Notes: a model not told the origin generated them from the letters alone. A stretch of DNA of 64,000 bases from Hydractinia symbiolongicarpus (GCF_029227915.1 NC_079885.1:16813001-16877000); one strand, 5' to 3'; positions 10,815 to 22,545 are shown, numbered from the stretch's first letter. Program-made: numbers and translations.

Positions 10815-11110
10815 GCTTTACGCATGCAGTTAATTAATAATTTTTTGTGGCGAAGGCAAAATAATTAATAATTTGTCTTGCCAAAAAAAAGTGTTTGGAT
10901 AAATTTTTTCTCTTGTTTTGATTTATGAAAATAACTAGCTGTCAAGGTGAAAAGATAAAAATGCTCAAAAACTTATTTTTAAAAGTTATGCAGCAATAAT
11001 TGTTCTTGCGCTGTTTTGAAAGTAATACAGAATAATACTTGTGTTGCTTGGAAAGTTATACCGTAAGTTATACTTGTGTTGTTTTTAAATTTATACTGCA
11101 AGTTTATTTT
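10815..11110 (+). repeat. Dispersed repeat family X, copy 1
   Basis: Shares AGCTGTCAAGGTGAAAAG, GCTCAAAAACTT and AAAGTTATGCAGCAA blocks, in the same order, with 39600-40020 (plus) and with 41360-41610 read on the minus strand. Its 3' part is a degenerate tandem of about 30-40 bases built on TTGTGTTGTTTTGAAAGTTATACAG. The 41-kb copy lies inside a TIR element, so this is probably a non-autonomous DNA transposon family. Confidence 0.6.
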
Positions 11111-12443
11111 TGTTATAAATGGCATAAAAAAATTAAATTTTACACCAGCGATATTGGATTTTATGCATATGTTTTAAATAACTTGTACATATTTGCTTTG
11201 CCACTCTCATATTTTATATTTTTTAATGACTGACAACTTTATTATATTTTGGAAAAACTAAGATGCCAGAAAATTGTTTGCTTTTAAGAATACTGTAGTT
11301 ATTCTAGTAGATGGAGTTATGGTCTTCATAGGTACATCACACACCACAGTCAAACTTAGAAGATACTGTCTGGTAAAAAAATGCGAATCACAGCATTGTA
11401 AATATTTATGCATTGTAAAATATTTTACTAGAACGGAATCCTTTTTAAGTTTATGGTTGTTTTTGTAAAAAATTAATGCTGTTGTCAGATTTATTAGGGG
11501 CAGCAAGGGACTCTTGTGTGACACAGATTTATAAGGTGAAAATTATAATTTGACCCCCTCCTTCCCGGTTGCAGTTTCATTTACAAAACGTTTAAATATT
11601 TTCTCAACTTATCTTAACCATGGGATGTATCTAGGTTTATAATTTTCTTAATTCTCAGTAGCTTTGATAATGCCTTTTTTCGAAATTTAACTTCTTATAA
11701 CTCATACTTTTCATAACTCTCATCGTAACTTTTGTCAGGGTCGTTGAAAATCAAAAAACTATTTTAGATATGTTTTGACAAAAAAAAAATATAAAAAAAC
11801 AACAATTTTTAAATAAAATTTAATTTGTTTCCAAAGTTAAATTCTCAATTCTCGATATTCACAACACACCTTGACGTGTTAGGCTAAATCTATGAATATG
11901 GAGGCAAAATAAATTTTAATATTCTGAACATGCTAAGGTCTCTTACATTTCTGGGTCTTTTTTTCTTAAAAATGGATTATTAATAAGGTTTTATCACCAG
12001 AGTAAAAAGAACATAGAATCACGCAAAGCAACTTTCCACATAAATTCAGAACTACATCTTAAAGGGGAAGTTAACCTAAAAATTATTTTTTGATATCACA
12101 AAAATATGCAACTTAGTTCCTGATATTGCGTCATTCCATACAAACTTCACAAACAGTCCCAGTTGACACTCTAAGATTTTGCTCAAAATTTTGTTTGTAT
12201 GACAATATGTGTAAGATGAGTAACCCTGAAAATTTCAGCTGATTATGTCATTTCATTTCGAAAATATTAGTATTCAAACTTATTTTACTAATAGCAAATT
12301 CTGAACTTAATAAGGGGTTAAAAATGAAAATAGTACATACATCGGATCTTACATTTTGAGACTAGACTAGAAGCATCTCTGTAACTTTACAGAATGAAAA
12401 TACTCCATTGCACTACCGCAAAATACAAAAAATTACAACTTCT
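11111..12443. other. A+T-rich spacer, no gene seen
   Basis: Read on both strands without finding a convincing exon, RNA gene or mobile element end. Confidence 0.4.
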
Positions 12444-12511
12444 GAAAAACCCATAAATCTAAGGAGCTATTTCTTTTGAAAAACCCATAAATCTAAGGAG
12501 CTATTTCTTTT
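12444..12511 (+). repeat. 34-bp tandem duplication covering a Harbinger terminus
   Basis: Two exact head-to-tail copies, 12444-12477 and 12478-12511, each holding CCATAAATCTAAGGAGC and ending CTATTTCTTTT. The second copy contains the true left end of the Harbinger remnant (TAA at 12494-12496, terminus from 12497), so the element end and flanking bases were duplicated together. Confidence 0.85.
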
Positions 12512-13534
12512 GTACGCAAGATTCAGTTCTGGATGCTCAAGTGCTTCATTTACCATTTCTTTGGTAATTTGGGGCAGTCAGAATCAAACCTGGATGAACT
12601 TTTTAATGAGCAGTTCACTTGGAGCATTTAGAGTATTCAGAACTAATAATTGGACTTACTACGGTCAAAGCCTTCTCGTTTCGAAAGCCCATTTCTTTGG
12701 CACACCATATTTTCGCCAGTGAAACTCTTGCAGTGAGAAACCATTTTGAATACTCTACATAAATTGGCCTGGTATTTTAATTTGTGTGCCATCTATCCCA
12801 CCAATCACACCTTCCTTGCCTTTTAGAAGTTTAAAGCCATTAGTTATTCAATTATGGAATTTCGAAAAGGTCAAACAATATTAAGTATGACCTAACAATA
12901 CAACATTGCCTTTGATACTCAACGTTTAATTTTCAATATTGTTGACTCAGAAACATCAAAGTGATCAGCAATACTACGAAGCGGTCCCCTTGACGCACAA
13001 TACCACAAAAAATTACACACTTGTTTGTGCAACTTGACCATCAGTCTTTCACCAATACTTAATTTGAGAAACTGATCAAAGTTGTCGATCATTAGGCACA
13101 ATGATTCTATTGGTATTTTCCTCAACCTAAAATGGCTTTTAAATGTGTCAACGAAATACAAGGGTATTACTGTTTCAAAGTTTCCAGGACACTATGCAAA
13201 CAGCACCAACACAGTTAGTAGAACTTATTGCTGCAACCAATGGTAGAATTAAGTCAGCTATATCCTGTTCAGTTCTTTGATCGTCTTCGTTTTCTACTTC
13301 ACTGAAGGCTAAAAGTGCTTGCACTTTTCCTTTTGAAACAGCCATATTTGTTTACAAAGAGACACAGTTTCTTAATTATGCAAAAATTATGCAAAAAATA
13401 TAAGCTATATTTTTTAATCACATTAAAATGTTGGAGCACTTGCATTTGGATCTGTGCCGTTTTTTTGGTCACTGGAGCACTTGGAGCAGTTGGAGCATAT
13501 AGATTTGAATCTCAGGTATAAAAGAAATAGCCCC
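12497..13534 (-). mobile_element. PIF/Harbinger DNA transposon remnant
   Basis: The ends are inverted repeats, GGAGCTATTTCTTTT at 12497 and AAAAGAAATAGCCCC ending at 13534, flanked on both sides by TAA (12494-12496 and 13535-13537). This three-base T-A-A duplication is the Harbinger signature. Inside, on the minus strand, is an eroded transposase. At 1038 bp it is much shorter than autonomous members and the Myb-like partner gene is not seen. Confidence 0.85.
12740..13161 (-). pseudogene. Harbinger-type transposase fragment
   Basis: The N-terminal part reads DTFKSHFRLRKIPIESL, then LKLSIGERLMVKLH and a helix-turn-helix-like RSIADHFDVSESTILKI (to 12919). In another frame further down (about 12860-12770) is GVIGGIDGTQIKIP, matching the first Asp block of the Harbinger DDE nuclease, where GCIDGTH is usual. 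Frame changes and missing later motifs make it non-functional. Confidence 0.72.
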
Positions 13535-13537
13535 TAA

Positions 13538-14996
13538 GAGTGTCAACAGGGGACTGGAAAAGTGTAATTGGAGTTTTAGGTGCCATTATGGCTATTTAGT
13601 TGAATGCAAAATATAGCCATTTAGGGCATTTTTTGTATTTATTTTACTTTTTTAGAAGAAAAATTGAAACGTTTATATATTATTAGCTTTAGCTTGAACA
13701 TAAATTTCTAATTTAACTTCAATATCTTTCTTGTCCTGTAAATATTGCCTTAAAAGTTCCTCTTTTACAAGTTTTTTAGTAGTAGTTTTTTTATCTTCTT
13801 GAAAATACACAAACGTGTAAGTTGGAATTTGCAATTTTTTTTGCCTGTTCCTAACAATATCTGCAGAAGCCATTTCTTGTTCTTTGTTGATGCGTCGAAA
13901 TAATTTTTTTTTCAGTGTATGCGTTATATACAAAGTCAAAACAGAAGTAATTAATACGTGGATATTTTAGTTATATATATTTAGTTTTCATTCTTTTTAT
14001 AATATTGTCGCTAAAGTGTTGCTACATATTCGCTTTCGTTAAATCTTTTAACAATGACATTGCAATTAGCATGCAAGCCCCTTTATTAAAACTCTGTAGT
14101 ACATGAATAACTATTTCCATACAATTGCGTATTTGGATGGAGCGTTGCTCTTGAGTTTGTTTTTGTCGAAAAATATCATTCTGCTAAGTTAAAGCCCGAA
14201 AGTAAAACACCAAAACAAAATTCACGTATGGGCTGGAAAATATTCTCTATCTAGAAAAGGAAGAACACAAATGATGATATTTACAGGCATAATGCTATGC
14301 ATAAAGTATAGAATTAGAATTTTTTTTAGACTTACAGTTCCTTGAACCTTTAGAGATCAGGGAACAAGGTTGGTCTTCCAAAGGTGATTTATCCATTTTT
14401 TATAGAAATTTTACGTCGATACAATTTTGAAAGAAGCATTGCTTCCATTAGTCTAGTAAACTAAACTCATCATTTTTCCCTTTTTGATATTTTTGATAGA
14501 GAAGAGAAAAAAGAGAGTTTAGAATAACCTACCTTGACAGTTAACATTCAAACTGACAACTGATTTCAAAATCAAAAATATTAGCCACTTAAATTTCACA
14601 GTATTGTTTTTAAATATTCGCATAATTATTTTGGAAGTCACTTTAAAACATGGCGGATTAAAAACAAACATTAATTAGCTTAAGGTAGCTAGCTAGCTAT
14701 AGCTGCGACTAAAAGACAAAAAATTCTAGCTTTAGTCCAATAAAATCGCTAGAAATGGCTTAAATACTAAAAAAGAATAATGGAGTTACCGCATAATAAT
14801 TTTTAATATGTTTGAACATTTAAAAGTATCCCACCAAACTCACATTTATTGAAAAATATCAGTCAACGCACATGCAGCTGCCTGCTTTTCTTTTCAGCGA
14901 TAGCGCGCTAAAAAAAGCAGGGTTAAAAAAGCAGGACAGCGCGAGAGCAGAAAAGAGAGACAGGTATCCTGTCTATGCTTCCATTTGTAAAAACAA
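13538..14996. other. A+T-rich spacer, no gene seen
   Basis: An 88-codon open stretch on the minus strand (13939-13673) is lysine-rich and matches nothing I know, so it is not called as a gene. A short G+C-rich patch with repeated AGCAGG near 14900-14960 precedes the Tc1 fragment. Nothing else is recognisable. Confidence 0.4.
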
Positions 14997-15180
14997 TGAA
15001 CCTGGATTACAACAGATTCTTTAAGGAAAATAATCCCATGCACAAGTCAAAATACACTATTAACTTTATGAAAGAAAATGGTCCCCAGATAAGAATCCAA
15101 TCGAAATGATGTGGGTGGGGCTCAAAAGCATGTTACACCCTCTAAGGAAACTGTGTCGATCGCAAAGTGTAATTGATACA
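14997..15180 (+). pseudogene. Tc1/mariner transposase C-terminal fragment
   Basis: Plus-strand translation gives RFFKENNPMHKSKYTINF and, after a frameshift near 15090, PDKNPIEMMWVGLKSML. These match the Tc1 sequence around the second Asp (normally DNxPxH) and the SPDLNPIExxW block before the last catalytic residue. Only about 60 residues survive. No terminal repeats were found. Confidence 0.75.
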
Positions 15181-15219
15181 ATGATCACATTTTTAAGGTT
15201 ATGCCTATTAACCGTTTGG

Positions 15220-15975
15220 CCTGGAGAAATGCAAGTTTACTGCAGAATATTCCAAACAAAGTGTTAAATTTTTAGATGTTAAGGTTATAAAGCTACAGCC
15301 AGGCTCTCCGTCTCAACAGAATCTGCTCTGAAGGGAAATTTTTTGACAATAGATGCAACAAACTAGAGGCCTGGCTTCAAAAAAGAGGATACAGTGATAA
15401 GCTGGCTCAAGAACAGGTACTGAGAGCAAGGAAGTTTAAGAGAGATGAATTACTTGACAGGGAGAGGAATAAGGACACTTCTAAAAAAACTTGTGTTCAA
15501 TCTCACGTATCACCCTGCATTTTCTAAGGTTAAAAATCATCTGCAGGACATTCACCTTCTTCTTACGCCTAATCAAGAACACTGTGTCATCTTTGCTGCA
15601 CCCGCAATAGTTGGTTTTAGGAGAGGGAAAAACCCTAAAGACATGCTGTTAAGGGCAAAATTGTCGGTGAAGGAAAAGGTATGTGGGGGGAGACAAAAAT
15701 GTGGTAGCAAACGTTACGGCGTTTGTGACTATGTGAAAGAGACAGATTCTTTCACTAATAGATCCTCTTCTTCTTCTTTTAAAATTCAAGGTAAGAAAAA
15801 GAACTGTAATTCTGATAATGTTGTTTATTTGGCACAGTGTAGAAAATGTGGCGTGCAGTATGTTGGTAGTACCAGCACTAAGTTTAGAGTGCTTTTAAAC
15901 ACCTATAAATGCAGCCACCGGAAATTTAGTCCAGGGAAGCCTGTTATACAGCTTTCCTTTCACTCTCATTTCTAA
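15220..15975 (+). pseudogene. Penelope-like element: end of RT and GIY-YIG endonuclease
   Basis: The first 200 bases give EYSKQSVKFLDV and LEAWLQKRGYSDKLAQEQ, the end of a Penelope-like reverse transcriptase with its thumb. After a frameshift near 15450-15530 a 176-codon frame gives RAKLSVKEKV, a Cys-rich linker (CGGRQKCGSKRYGVCDYV, ETDSFTN) and the GIY-YIG nuclease start NVVYLAQCRKCGVQYVGST followed by FRVLLNTYKCSHRKF. Penelope elements use this nuclease for insertion. The 5' part of the RT is missing, and no terminal repeats were identified. Confidence 0.8.
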
Positions 15976-16413
15976 GAGCCTGATCACAATGGAATGAAAG
16001 ATTGATCATTTACGTTAATTCACCATGCCAAAAGTTTGTCCCAGTAAAGAATCCTTTTGGCCACACAAATTAGATTCATTCCAACCTAATAGGCTTAATG
16101 AGCGTGAGGTTACCTTCGATTACTAATTTTTGTATATATCTTTTATTTATTTTTTATTGTTATTATTATTTTTTGTTTTTTTGTTTTCTGCAGTGATTTT
16201 GGATCTACTTTGGACACTGGATGAAAATCTGGTGACCCCACTTAGCGGATTACTACTACACTGTCTAACTGCAGTGACAGTGGTGAAGATACTTCTCTGT
16301 CTGTTTGTCAACTAGAACATATGTCTAGAAGTACTTTGTTGGTTTGAGGCTTTGAGGAGTAGCATTCGTTTGTTGTGTATATGTTGTGTTATTATTTATT
16401 TTTATATTATTAT
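15976..16413 (+). other. Spacer between Penelope fragment and LINE copy 2
   Basis: The first 100-150 bases may be Penelope 3' sequence. A TTTATT-rich run lies near 16130-16170. No gene is supportable. Confidence 0.4.
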
Positions 16414-16455
16414 CCTACCTTCTACAAAACTTCAGTGAGATTTGTGGAAGGTAGG
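16414..16455 (+). repeat. Inverted repeat at the 5' junction of LINE copy 2
   Basis: CCTACCTTCTACAAA (16414-16428) is the reverse complement, with one mismatch, of TTTGTGGAAGGTAGG (16441-16455), with a 12-base loop. The right arm is normal LINE sequence; homology to copy 1 starts at 16430, so the left arm is an added inverted copy of LINE sequence at the truncation point. Confidence 0.8.
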
Positions 16456-17085
16456 AGGGCAAGGCATAAGCTTTTTTGGATTGGTAATAGTGATTGATAT
16501 GGAGGAGTTGGCATATTCGTTGCAGAGAAGTGGGTAGAAAAAGTAATAGATGTTATGCGTGTTAATAGTCATATTAGAGTGATAAAGTTTTTGATAGGTA
16601 ATAGGATTGTCACTTTTCTGTCAGTTTATGCTCCACAGAGTGGACTCAGTAAGGAAGATAAAGATAAGTTTTATGAGTTAATAGCAGTCACATCAAAGTT
16701 TGGAGACACTGAACTTGTCATGGTGGGCGGCGACTTTAATGGTCATGTTGGGAAGTCATCTGAAGGTTATAGAGGCGTGCATGGAGGCTATGGATTTGGG
16801 AGCAGAAATAAGGAAGGGAAGAGATTGCTTGAGTTTGGAATGTCAACGGACATGGTGGTTTGCAACACATCATTCAGTAAGAGACAGAGTAGGCTAATAA
16901 CATATGAGTCAGGTGGTTGCAAGACACAGATAGATTACTTTTTGGTTAGAAAGTCAGACAAGAAAGTGGTGAAGGACGTGAAAGTTATATCGGCGGAAGA
17001 GTGTGTTTCCCAGCATAGGTTGCTGGTTTGTGATATTATCTTGAAGAGTGTTAAAGAAGCCAAGGGAAAGTACAGGCCCCGTTGA
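16430..17085 (+). pseudogene. LINE copy 2 endonuclease, N-terminally truncated
   Basis: Matches residues from about 95 onward of the copy 1 endonuclease, through GGDFNGHVG, QIDYFLVR and SQHRLLVCDI. A TGA at about 16495 replaces a Gly codon of copy 1, and one codon is deleted (FYEL instead of FYDEL). It ends at the same TGA after ...KGKYRPR (17083-17085) as copy 1. Confidence 0.85.
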
Positions 17086-19064
17086 AAAGTCTGGAAGCTG
17101 AAGGAAGAGATTGTAGCAAGACAATTTAGTGCAAAAGTTCAGCAGTTAGCCTACAATAGTCAATGTGATAGTGACAATGTTGAAAGTACTTGGACTACTT
17201 TAAAGAATTGTCTTCTAGAAGCTTCTGATGATACCTGTGGGTGGACGAAAGGACCAGCTAGACATAGACAGACCTGGTGGTGGAATAATGAGGTTGACCA
17301 GTGTATAAAGGAAAAGAGGAAACTTTGGAAAGAGTGGAAGTCAGGTGGTAGTAAAGATATTTACTTACAAGCTAAGCGTCGCGCTCGTACAGCATTGTAT
17401 AAGGCAAAATCAGAAGCAGAGAGAAACAGATTTGCAGATGTGTTAAGAAGGGAAGACCAGCGCAATGAGGTATTCAAGATAGCAAAGCAAATGAAGAAGA
17501 CTAATCAAGATATTGTAGGTAAGAAGTGTATACGTAATGATGAAGGTGTTTTGGCTAGCAGAGAGGAGGAGAAAGGGGTAGCTTGGAAGAATTATTATCA
17601 GAGGTTGCTTAACACTGAGTTTGGTTGGGATGAGGATAATTTGTCTGATGATGATGTTGTAGAAGGGCCAGCTATGCAGATCAATACAGAATGGGTAGTG
17701 GAGGCTATTAGGAAATTGAAGATTGGAAAGGCTGCAGGAGTATCAGGTATTGTTGCAGAGATGGTAAAAGCATCTGGATATATTGGAGTTGAGCTTATTA
17801 CAAGTCTTGCTAATCAGATTATAACGGATGGCGCTATTCCGAGTGAGTGGCAGTCGTGTGTAATAGTGAATTGTTTCAAGGGCAAGGGTGATGCATTAGA
17901 AAGAGGTAACTATAGAGGTTTGAAGTTGGTTGATCCAGTAATGAAAGTTATTGAAAGAGTGATTGATAAGTTACTTAGAGAAAAAAATGATATAGATAAG
18001 ATGCAATTTGGTTTTGTTCCAGGGCGTGGCACTACAGATGCCATATTTTTACTCAGACAGCTTCAGGAAAAGTATTTAGGAAAGAGAAAGAATCTCTATT
18101 TTACCTTTGTAGATTTAGAGAAAGCTTTTGAGAGAGTGCCACGTAAAGTTATTTGGTAGGCTATGAGAAAATTAGGTGTGGATGAGTGGCTAGTTACGAT
18201 GGTACAGTGTATGTACAGCAATGCTAGATGTCGTGTCAGGATTAACGATTCACTTAGTGATGAATTTAGTTTAAATGTTGGTGTACATCAGGGTTCTGTA
18301 CTTAGTCCTTTGTTGTTTGTTCTAGTCTTAGAAGCGCTGTCGATGGAGTTCAGAACAGGTTGTCCATGGGAGTTATTGTATGCAGATGATTTCGTTCTCA
18401 TAGCAGAGTCGATGGAATAATTAGTTGAAAGTTTGAGAAGTGGAAGAAAGGACTAGTAGAGAAAGGGCTAAGGGTGAACACAGCAAAGTCTTAAGACATG
18501 ATTAGTAGCATTGCAGCCAAGTGTGACCTTGTAGTTGGAAAGTGGCCTTGTGGAGTTTGCAGGAAAGGGGTTGGTAGTAATTCAATTTTTTGTCAGACTG
18601 GCAAGCATTGGGTACATAAGAAGCGCAGTAATATTAGTGGAAGGTTAAGAGCTGACATTCAGTTTGTATGCAAGCGCTGCAAAGTTGAGATTATAGAGAA
18701 TGAAGTATTTCCAGCTTCACTGATGTACAACAGTGGCTCCTTAGAGATAGTTGAGAACTTCTGTTACTTAGGTGATATGTTGGGCAGTGAAGGGGGTGTT
18801 GGAAGAAGTGTTACTTGCAGGATAGGTTCTGCTTGGAAAAAGTTCAGAGTTACTTCCTTTGTTGACTAGCAGAGTCCTGTCAATTGAGGTAAAAGGTAGG
18901 TTGTATGAGGCCTGTGTAAGAAGTGTTATGTTGTACAGTAGTGAGACATGGGCAGTGAAGCAGGAAGATCTTGACCGTTTAGAAAGGAATGATATGAGAA
19001 TGGTTAGGTGGATGTGTAACGCCAGTCTGAGAGACAGAAAGAGTTCAGATGAGCTAAGAAACTT
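17086..19064 (+). pseudogene. LINE copy 2 reverse transcriptase and PHD-like finger, broken
   Basis: Continues in the endonuclease frame after the shared TGA. It is open through the linker to a TAG at 18157-18159 (Trp in copy 1), then carries VHQGSVLSPLLF and YADD in frame. It breaks at a TAA near 18418 and frameshifts near 18430 and 18848. The PHD-like finger (CGVCRKG...FCQTGKHWVHKK) has lost one of its Cys ligands to Gly. Catalytic FVDLEKAFE has Glu in place of the final Asp of copy 1. Confidence 0.85.
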
Positions 19065-20682
19065 TCCATTGTTGTTTTATTGCTAACAATAGGACATACA
19101 AACTTACTCTTTTCTTTATATCCGCATAGCGCACGGGTCCCCTTAATTAGGCTCTCAAAGAACTTGTGTATTCTAACGTTTTCTTCCGCGTATCTATTAT
19201 AGTGTAACTGCCGTAGCGGCATCTTCTTAAACAAATGTTACACTATTAGCCTCCTCACATATATGCACTAGCTTTATTTTAATTTTATTGAAGATAATAT
19301 GGTACAGCTTGGGGAAATCTTAAGCTATAACAGGTCTTAGGCGGATGGGAAAGAACTATACGGCTTAGATGGAGGTGGGCATTTGCCGGGCATTTAAGTT
19401 ATCATTTAACTCCGGGATGTTGGTCTCATATTCTAATGATTGATTTCTATACAACCTGGTTCTATGTGCCGAATAAATGCTTGCTGATAAAGTCTAAGTT
19501 ATGGTCTCCTATTCATCCATTCCTGGCATATCAGCTGTACTTTAAAACTTCGATGTGTACTCTGCACATTCTATCCAGCTGGAATGGGTAAGGACTGTTT
19601 TATGTATTCGTAACTGTATCTTAAATGTCTATCTCTTATTTATTGATTTATTGATTTTCTTTCTCCCGGCTACGTCGCAGTGTCTTTATTTTAAGCATTG
19701 ATCGGTTTAATTGTTTTTTCACTAATTTACCATACTTTTAATTGTCAATAGATTTTTTATTGTAAAAATTCTGTCCATAATCATTTTTAATTGTTTATTT
19801 ATATTATAATACCCTATGCGTCTCTCTGTCACGCAAAATGGTACCGCAAGTAGCGAGACACACGCAATGCGATATAAAAAGAATGGGCGAATCCATGGAT
19901 TTTTCCACGGTCCATGTTCTAGTTTTTCTTGATTAAATCACTTGTATTGTGTTTGAAATTGTTTTTTTCTTGTTATAGGTGAAAAATAAACAGTTATGAT
20001 AATAAAAATGTCAGTTTTCAGGCCTCGGCAGGAAGAAAAATGCTGGCGTGCGAGCTTAGCACGTCATGATACTTCTTTATAATTTTGAGGCGTGCGTTGT
20101 TCGCACGGCATAATTTTCAATGGCGTACGATGGCGTGTGCTCATTTTTGTTCCATTTTTTTTTCGAATAATCATAGAACTCGCATACAGCAACACTAATT
20201 TTGCCATGTTTTGAAAAGCAGGTAATTTGTTGGGACGAAACTAAAACGTGCGATGCGTTCATTATTCATTATTTTTGTAAAAAAAAGTATACGATGTAGC
20301 AACAAAACGAAGAAAAATTATAAAACATGCAAGTTACAGTCATAAAACTCTTTCAGTTAATAACTTTTTTGTAAATATTTTTTTAGAGGTAAATATTTTT
20401 TATTTTTATATTTTTCAAAAAAATATATCGTTAAACATTAAACTGTTTTTTTTATAAAAAATCCCTCACGTTATTATTGTTGCTTCGATCTTAAAACATT
20501 CCCCCCTAAACAAAACAATAACAAGCTTTGTGACGTCCTGTTTCTATGGCGATGTTTTAAAACTATACAGATTGTTGTCTGAGTTGTAAAGCAATGTTTG
20601 TTGAAAAATATTCAGAAAGCAAAGTCTGCATGTGGCAATTGATCACCATAACTATAATTAGATATCATGCTGACTCTGTGCT
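19065..20682. other. Spacer, no gene seen
   Basis: The region replaces the LINE 3' end. A minus-strand open stretch near 19234-19080 does not match a known family. Several GTGCG/CGCAC-rich patches (20040-20140) look like remnants of repeats. Nothing is assignable. Confidence 0.35.
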
Positions 20683-20738
20683 TGCGAAAGAACATGCTGG
20701 AAGTGATTTCTGCGAAAGAACATGCTGGAAGTGATTTC
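20683..20738 (+). repeat. 28-bp exact tandem duplication
   Basis: TGCGAAAGAACATGCTGG followed by AAGTGATTTC occurs twice head to tail (20683-20710, 20711-20738). Confidence 0.9.
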
Positions 20739-21089
20739 ATATAACGAAAGTAGCTAAAGCATTTAAACAAGTAAAAGACGGAAAAGTTGAACTTTAAAAT
20801 TTATTTATTAATTTCAAAAGAGCAACTAAATAAAAAAAAAAATTAAATAGTAAATTAAAATTAATGTCTTTGTTTTTCTTTAATATAACTCGCGAGTAAC
20901 ATGATATATTTTTTTAAAGATTTACTTGCGAGTAGTTTAATTATTGATTACTCTTATTTATTTTACTCGCACTCACATTGTACTCTCACTCTGAATTATT
21001 TTACTCACTTACTTTTACTTACTCACTCACCTGACGAGGCCTGGTTTTGGACATGCACACCTCGATCATAATAAATTGTTTTTTGTCTA

Positions 21090-22545
21090 TATTTTACACT
21101 GTATTAAAAAACATTTCGATGTTTGGATAACCAGGAACACTCCATTTGTTTCCTCGCTCTGGATACACCTCCAAAGGACCAGCTATTACATCGTGGACCT
21201 TATAAAGTGATATATCCTGCATTGTCCCTGTATATGACTCTAATATTGTACCGCTCCCAACTTGTGGCTTCAGACAGTTGAATTCAATACCACATGCTGG
21301 ACCATCTGTGTCTAAAAGGAATCAAGTGGTGGCTTTTCCAATGTAAAGAGAAGGGGCTGGCGTTCTTTTCTTTACATTTGGTGACTCGAGTTTAAAGATG
21401 AGAGCAAACCATTTCCCAAAGATCTCTTCTTCCTGAGTTGGTGGTGATAACCACTTACATAATTTAACAAGTCTTGCTTCGTCTTCTTCCTCATCAGCAT
21501 AATCTTCTTCTTTATCTGTATCTTCATCCTCGTCCTCAACTATCTCCTCATCTGTTACAGATTCTATGTCACTATCCTCTTTATTCTTTTCCTCGATCTT
21601 TCAACGCTTTGGGGTTGGTTTTTTAGTTTCATTTTTCTCGACTAACTATTGCAAATAATTATTGGTGGACATCACTTTTGTTTTCCAATTAACTTTTCAG
21701 TGAACTGGCTTTGTCTTCTCAACTGGACCCTTAATTGAAGATAGCAGCTTTTCTTCAAATGTTGACGGAGGATCATCCAGAACCCATTTGGGCACCCAAA
21801 CCTTTCCAGGGTAGGGCAAAGGCTTAGATGCAGGAAGTATTGGCGTCGATTGATTGGTGCTTGCAGTTGAAGGAGCGTCAGTAAAGGATGCTGAAGAAGC
21901 GTTAGCAAGAAATGGCGATTGTGTGGTATCGATTGATTGCGTTGGCGTTATCACTGCATTTACATTTGTTGGCTCTTTTATTTTTTTTGGCGTAATTGGA
22001 GCGAGAGCAAGTTCTTCCATAACGTACTCTGGTTTTCCATTTCGCACCATCTTCTATATCTTTTAAGTAACCGTGGGTCAAATCTTTTCTTCAGGTACTT
22101 CGTTCTGTCGATCGGAAATATACCCAGTAAAAACAAGTTGAATGCAATTTTCCACATTTCAAAAGAGGAGAAGTAGTTTCACTTAATGACGTTTTTGTAA
22201 AATAAAATATATAATATTAATACCTATTTGTCTGAATCCTGCTTTTATGTTATCTTTAGTAAGTGCAGTTTGCCAACACTGTTAAAGTTTCTCCAAAAAG
22301 CCAGCTTTTCGAAGAGGACGCTTTCCTCTCCAGATTCGTCACAGTTCCAGATTTGGTTGGGTGTAATTTTTTTCTTCAACGATGTTTTCAAGCATGTCAT
22401 AAAAGTCATGCACAACGAAAGGATTTGCTGTCATGGCCTTACGCGCACTGCAGATCATTGTTGCCTTTTTAAGGAAGAGGTTGTTTTGTTCTATAAACAA
22501 TCTTAGCCATTCCTTCAACTTAAAGGTTCATGCTTCTTAGCAATC
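21090..22545 (-). pseudogene. pogo/Tigger-like (DDE_1) transposase remnant with long acidic tail
   Basis: On the minus strand 22540-22230 reads EWLRLFIEQNN, MICSARKAMTANPFVVHDFY and QIWNCDESG, the block leading to the first catalytic Asp of pogo-like transposases. The region below (22100-21670) can be read in two frames, one giving KDIEDGAKWKTRVRYGRTC, which I associate with the C terminus of such proteins, the other a Thr/Pro/Ser-rich stretch. Then follows an Asp/Glu-rich segment (21590-21480) and a final WFALIFKLESPNVKK...KWSVPGYPN part. Stops and frameshifts occur throughout and the middle of the catalytic domain is missing. The pogo call is reasonable for the upper part; whether the tail belongs to it is uncertain. 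Confidence 0.55.

Larger units (their letters stand above)
16430..19064 (+). mobile_element. APE-type LINE, copy 2, truncated at both ends
   Basis: Closely matches copy 1 in opposite orientation, starting inside the endonuclease and ending at ...GATGAGCTAAGAA. There the remaining reverse transcriptase C terminus, 3' UTR and trinucleotide tail of copy 1 are missing. 5' truncation is normal for LINEs, but loss of the 3' end is not a product of target-primed copying and points to a later deletion or recombination. It has more stops and frameshifts than copy 1. Confidence 0.88.

Noticed and set aside
13673-13939. 88-codon minus-strand frame as a gene
   Set aside because: Lysine-rich low-complexity translation, no known family, no splice or start context; likely chance in A+T-rich DNA.
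19080-19234. 76-codon minus-strand frame next to LINE copy 2
   Set aside because: Its lower part is antisense to the LINE; the rest matches nothing recognisable.
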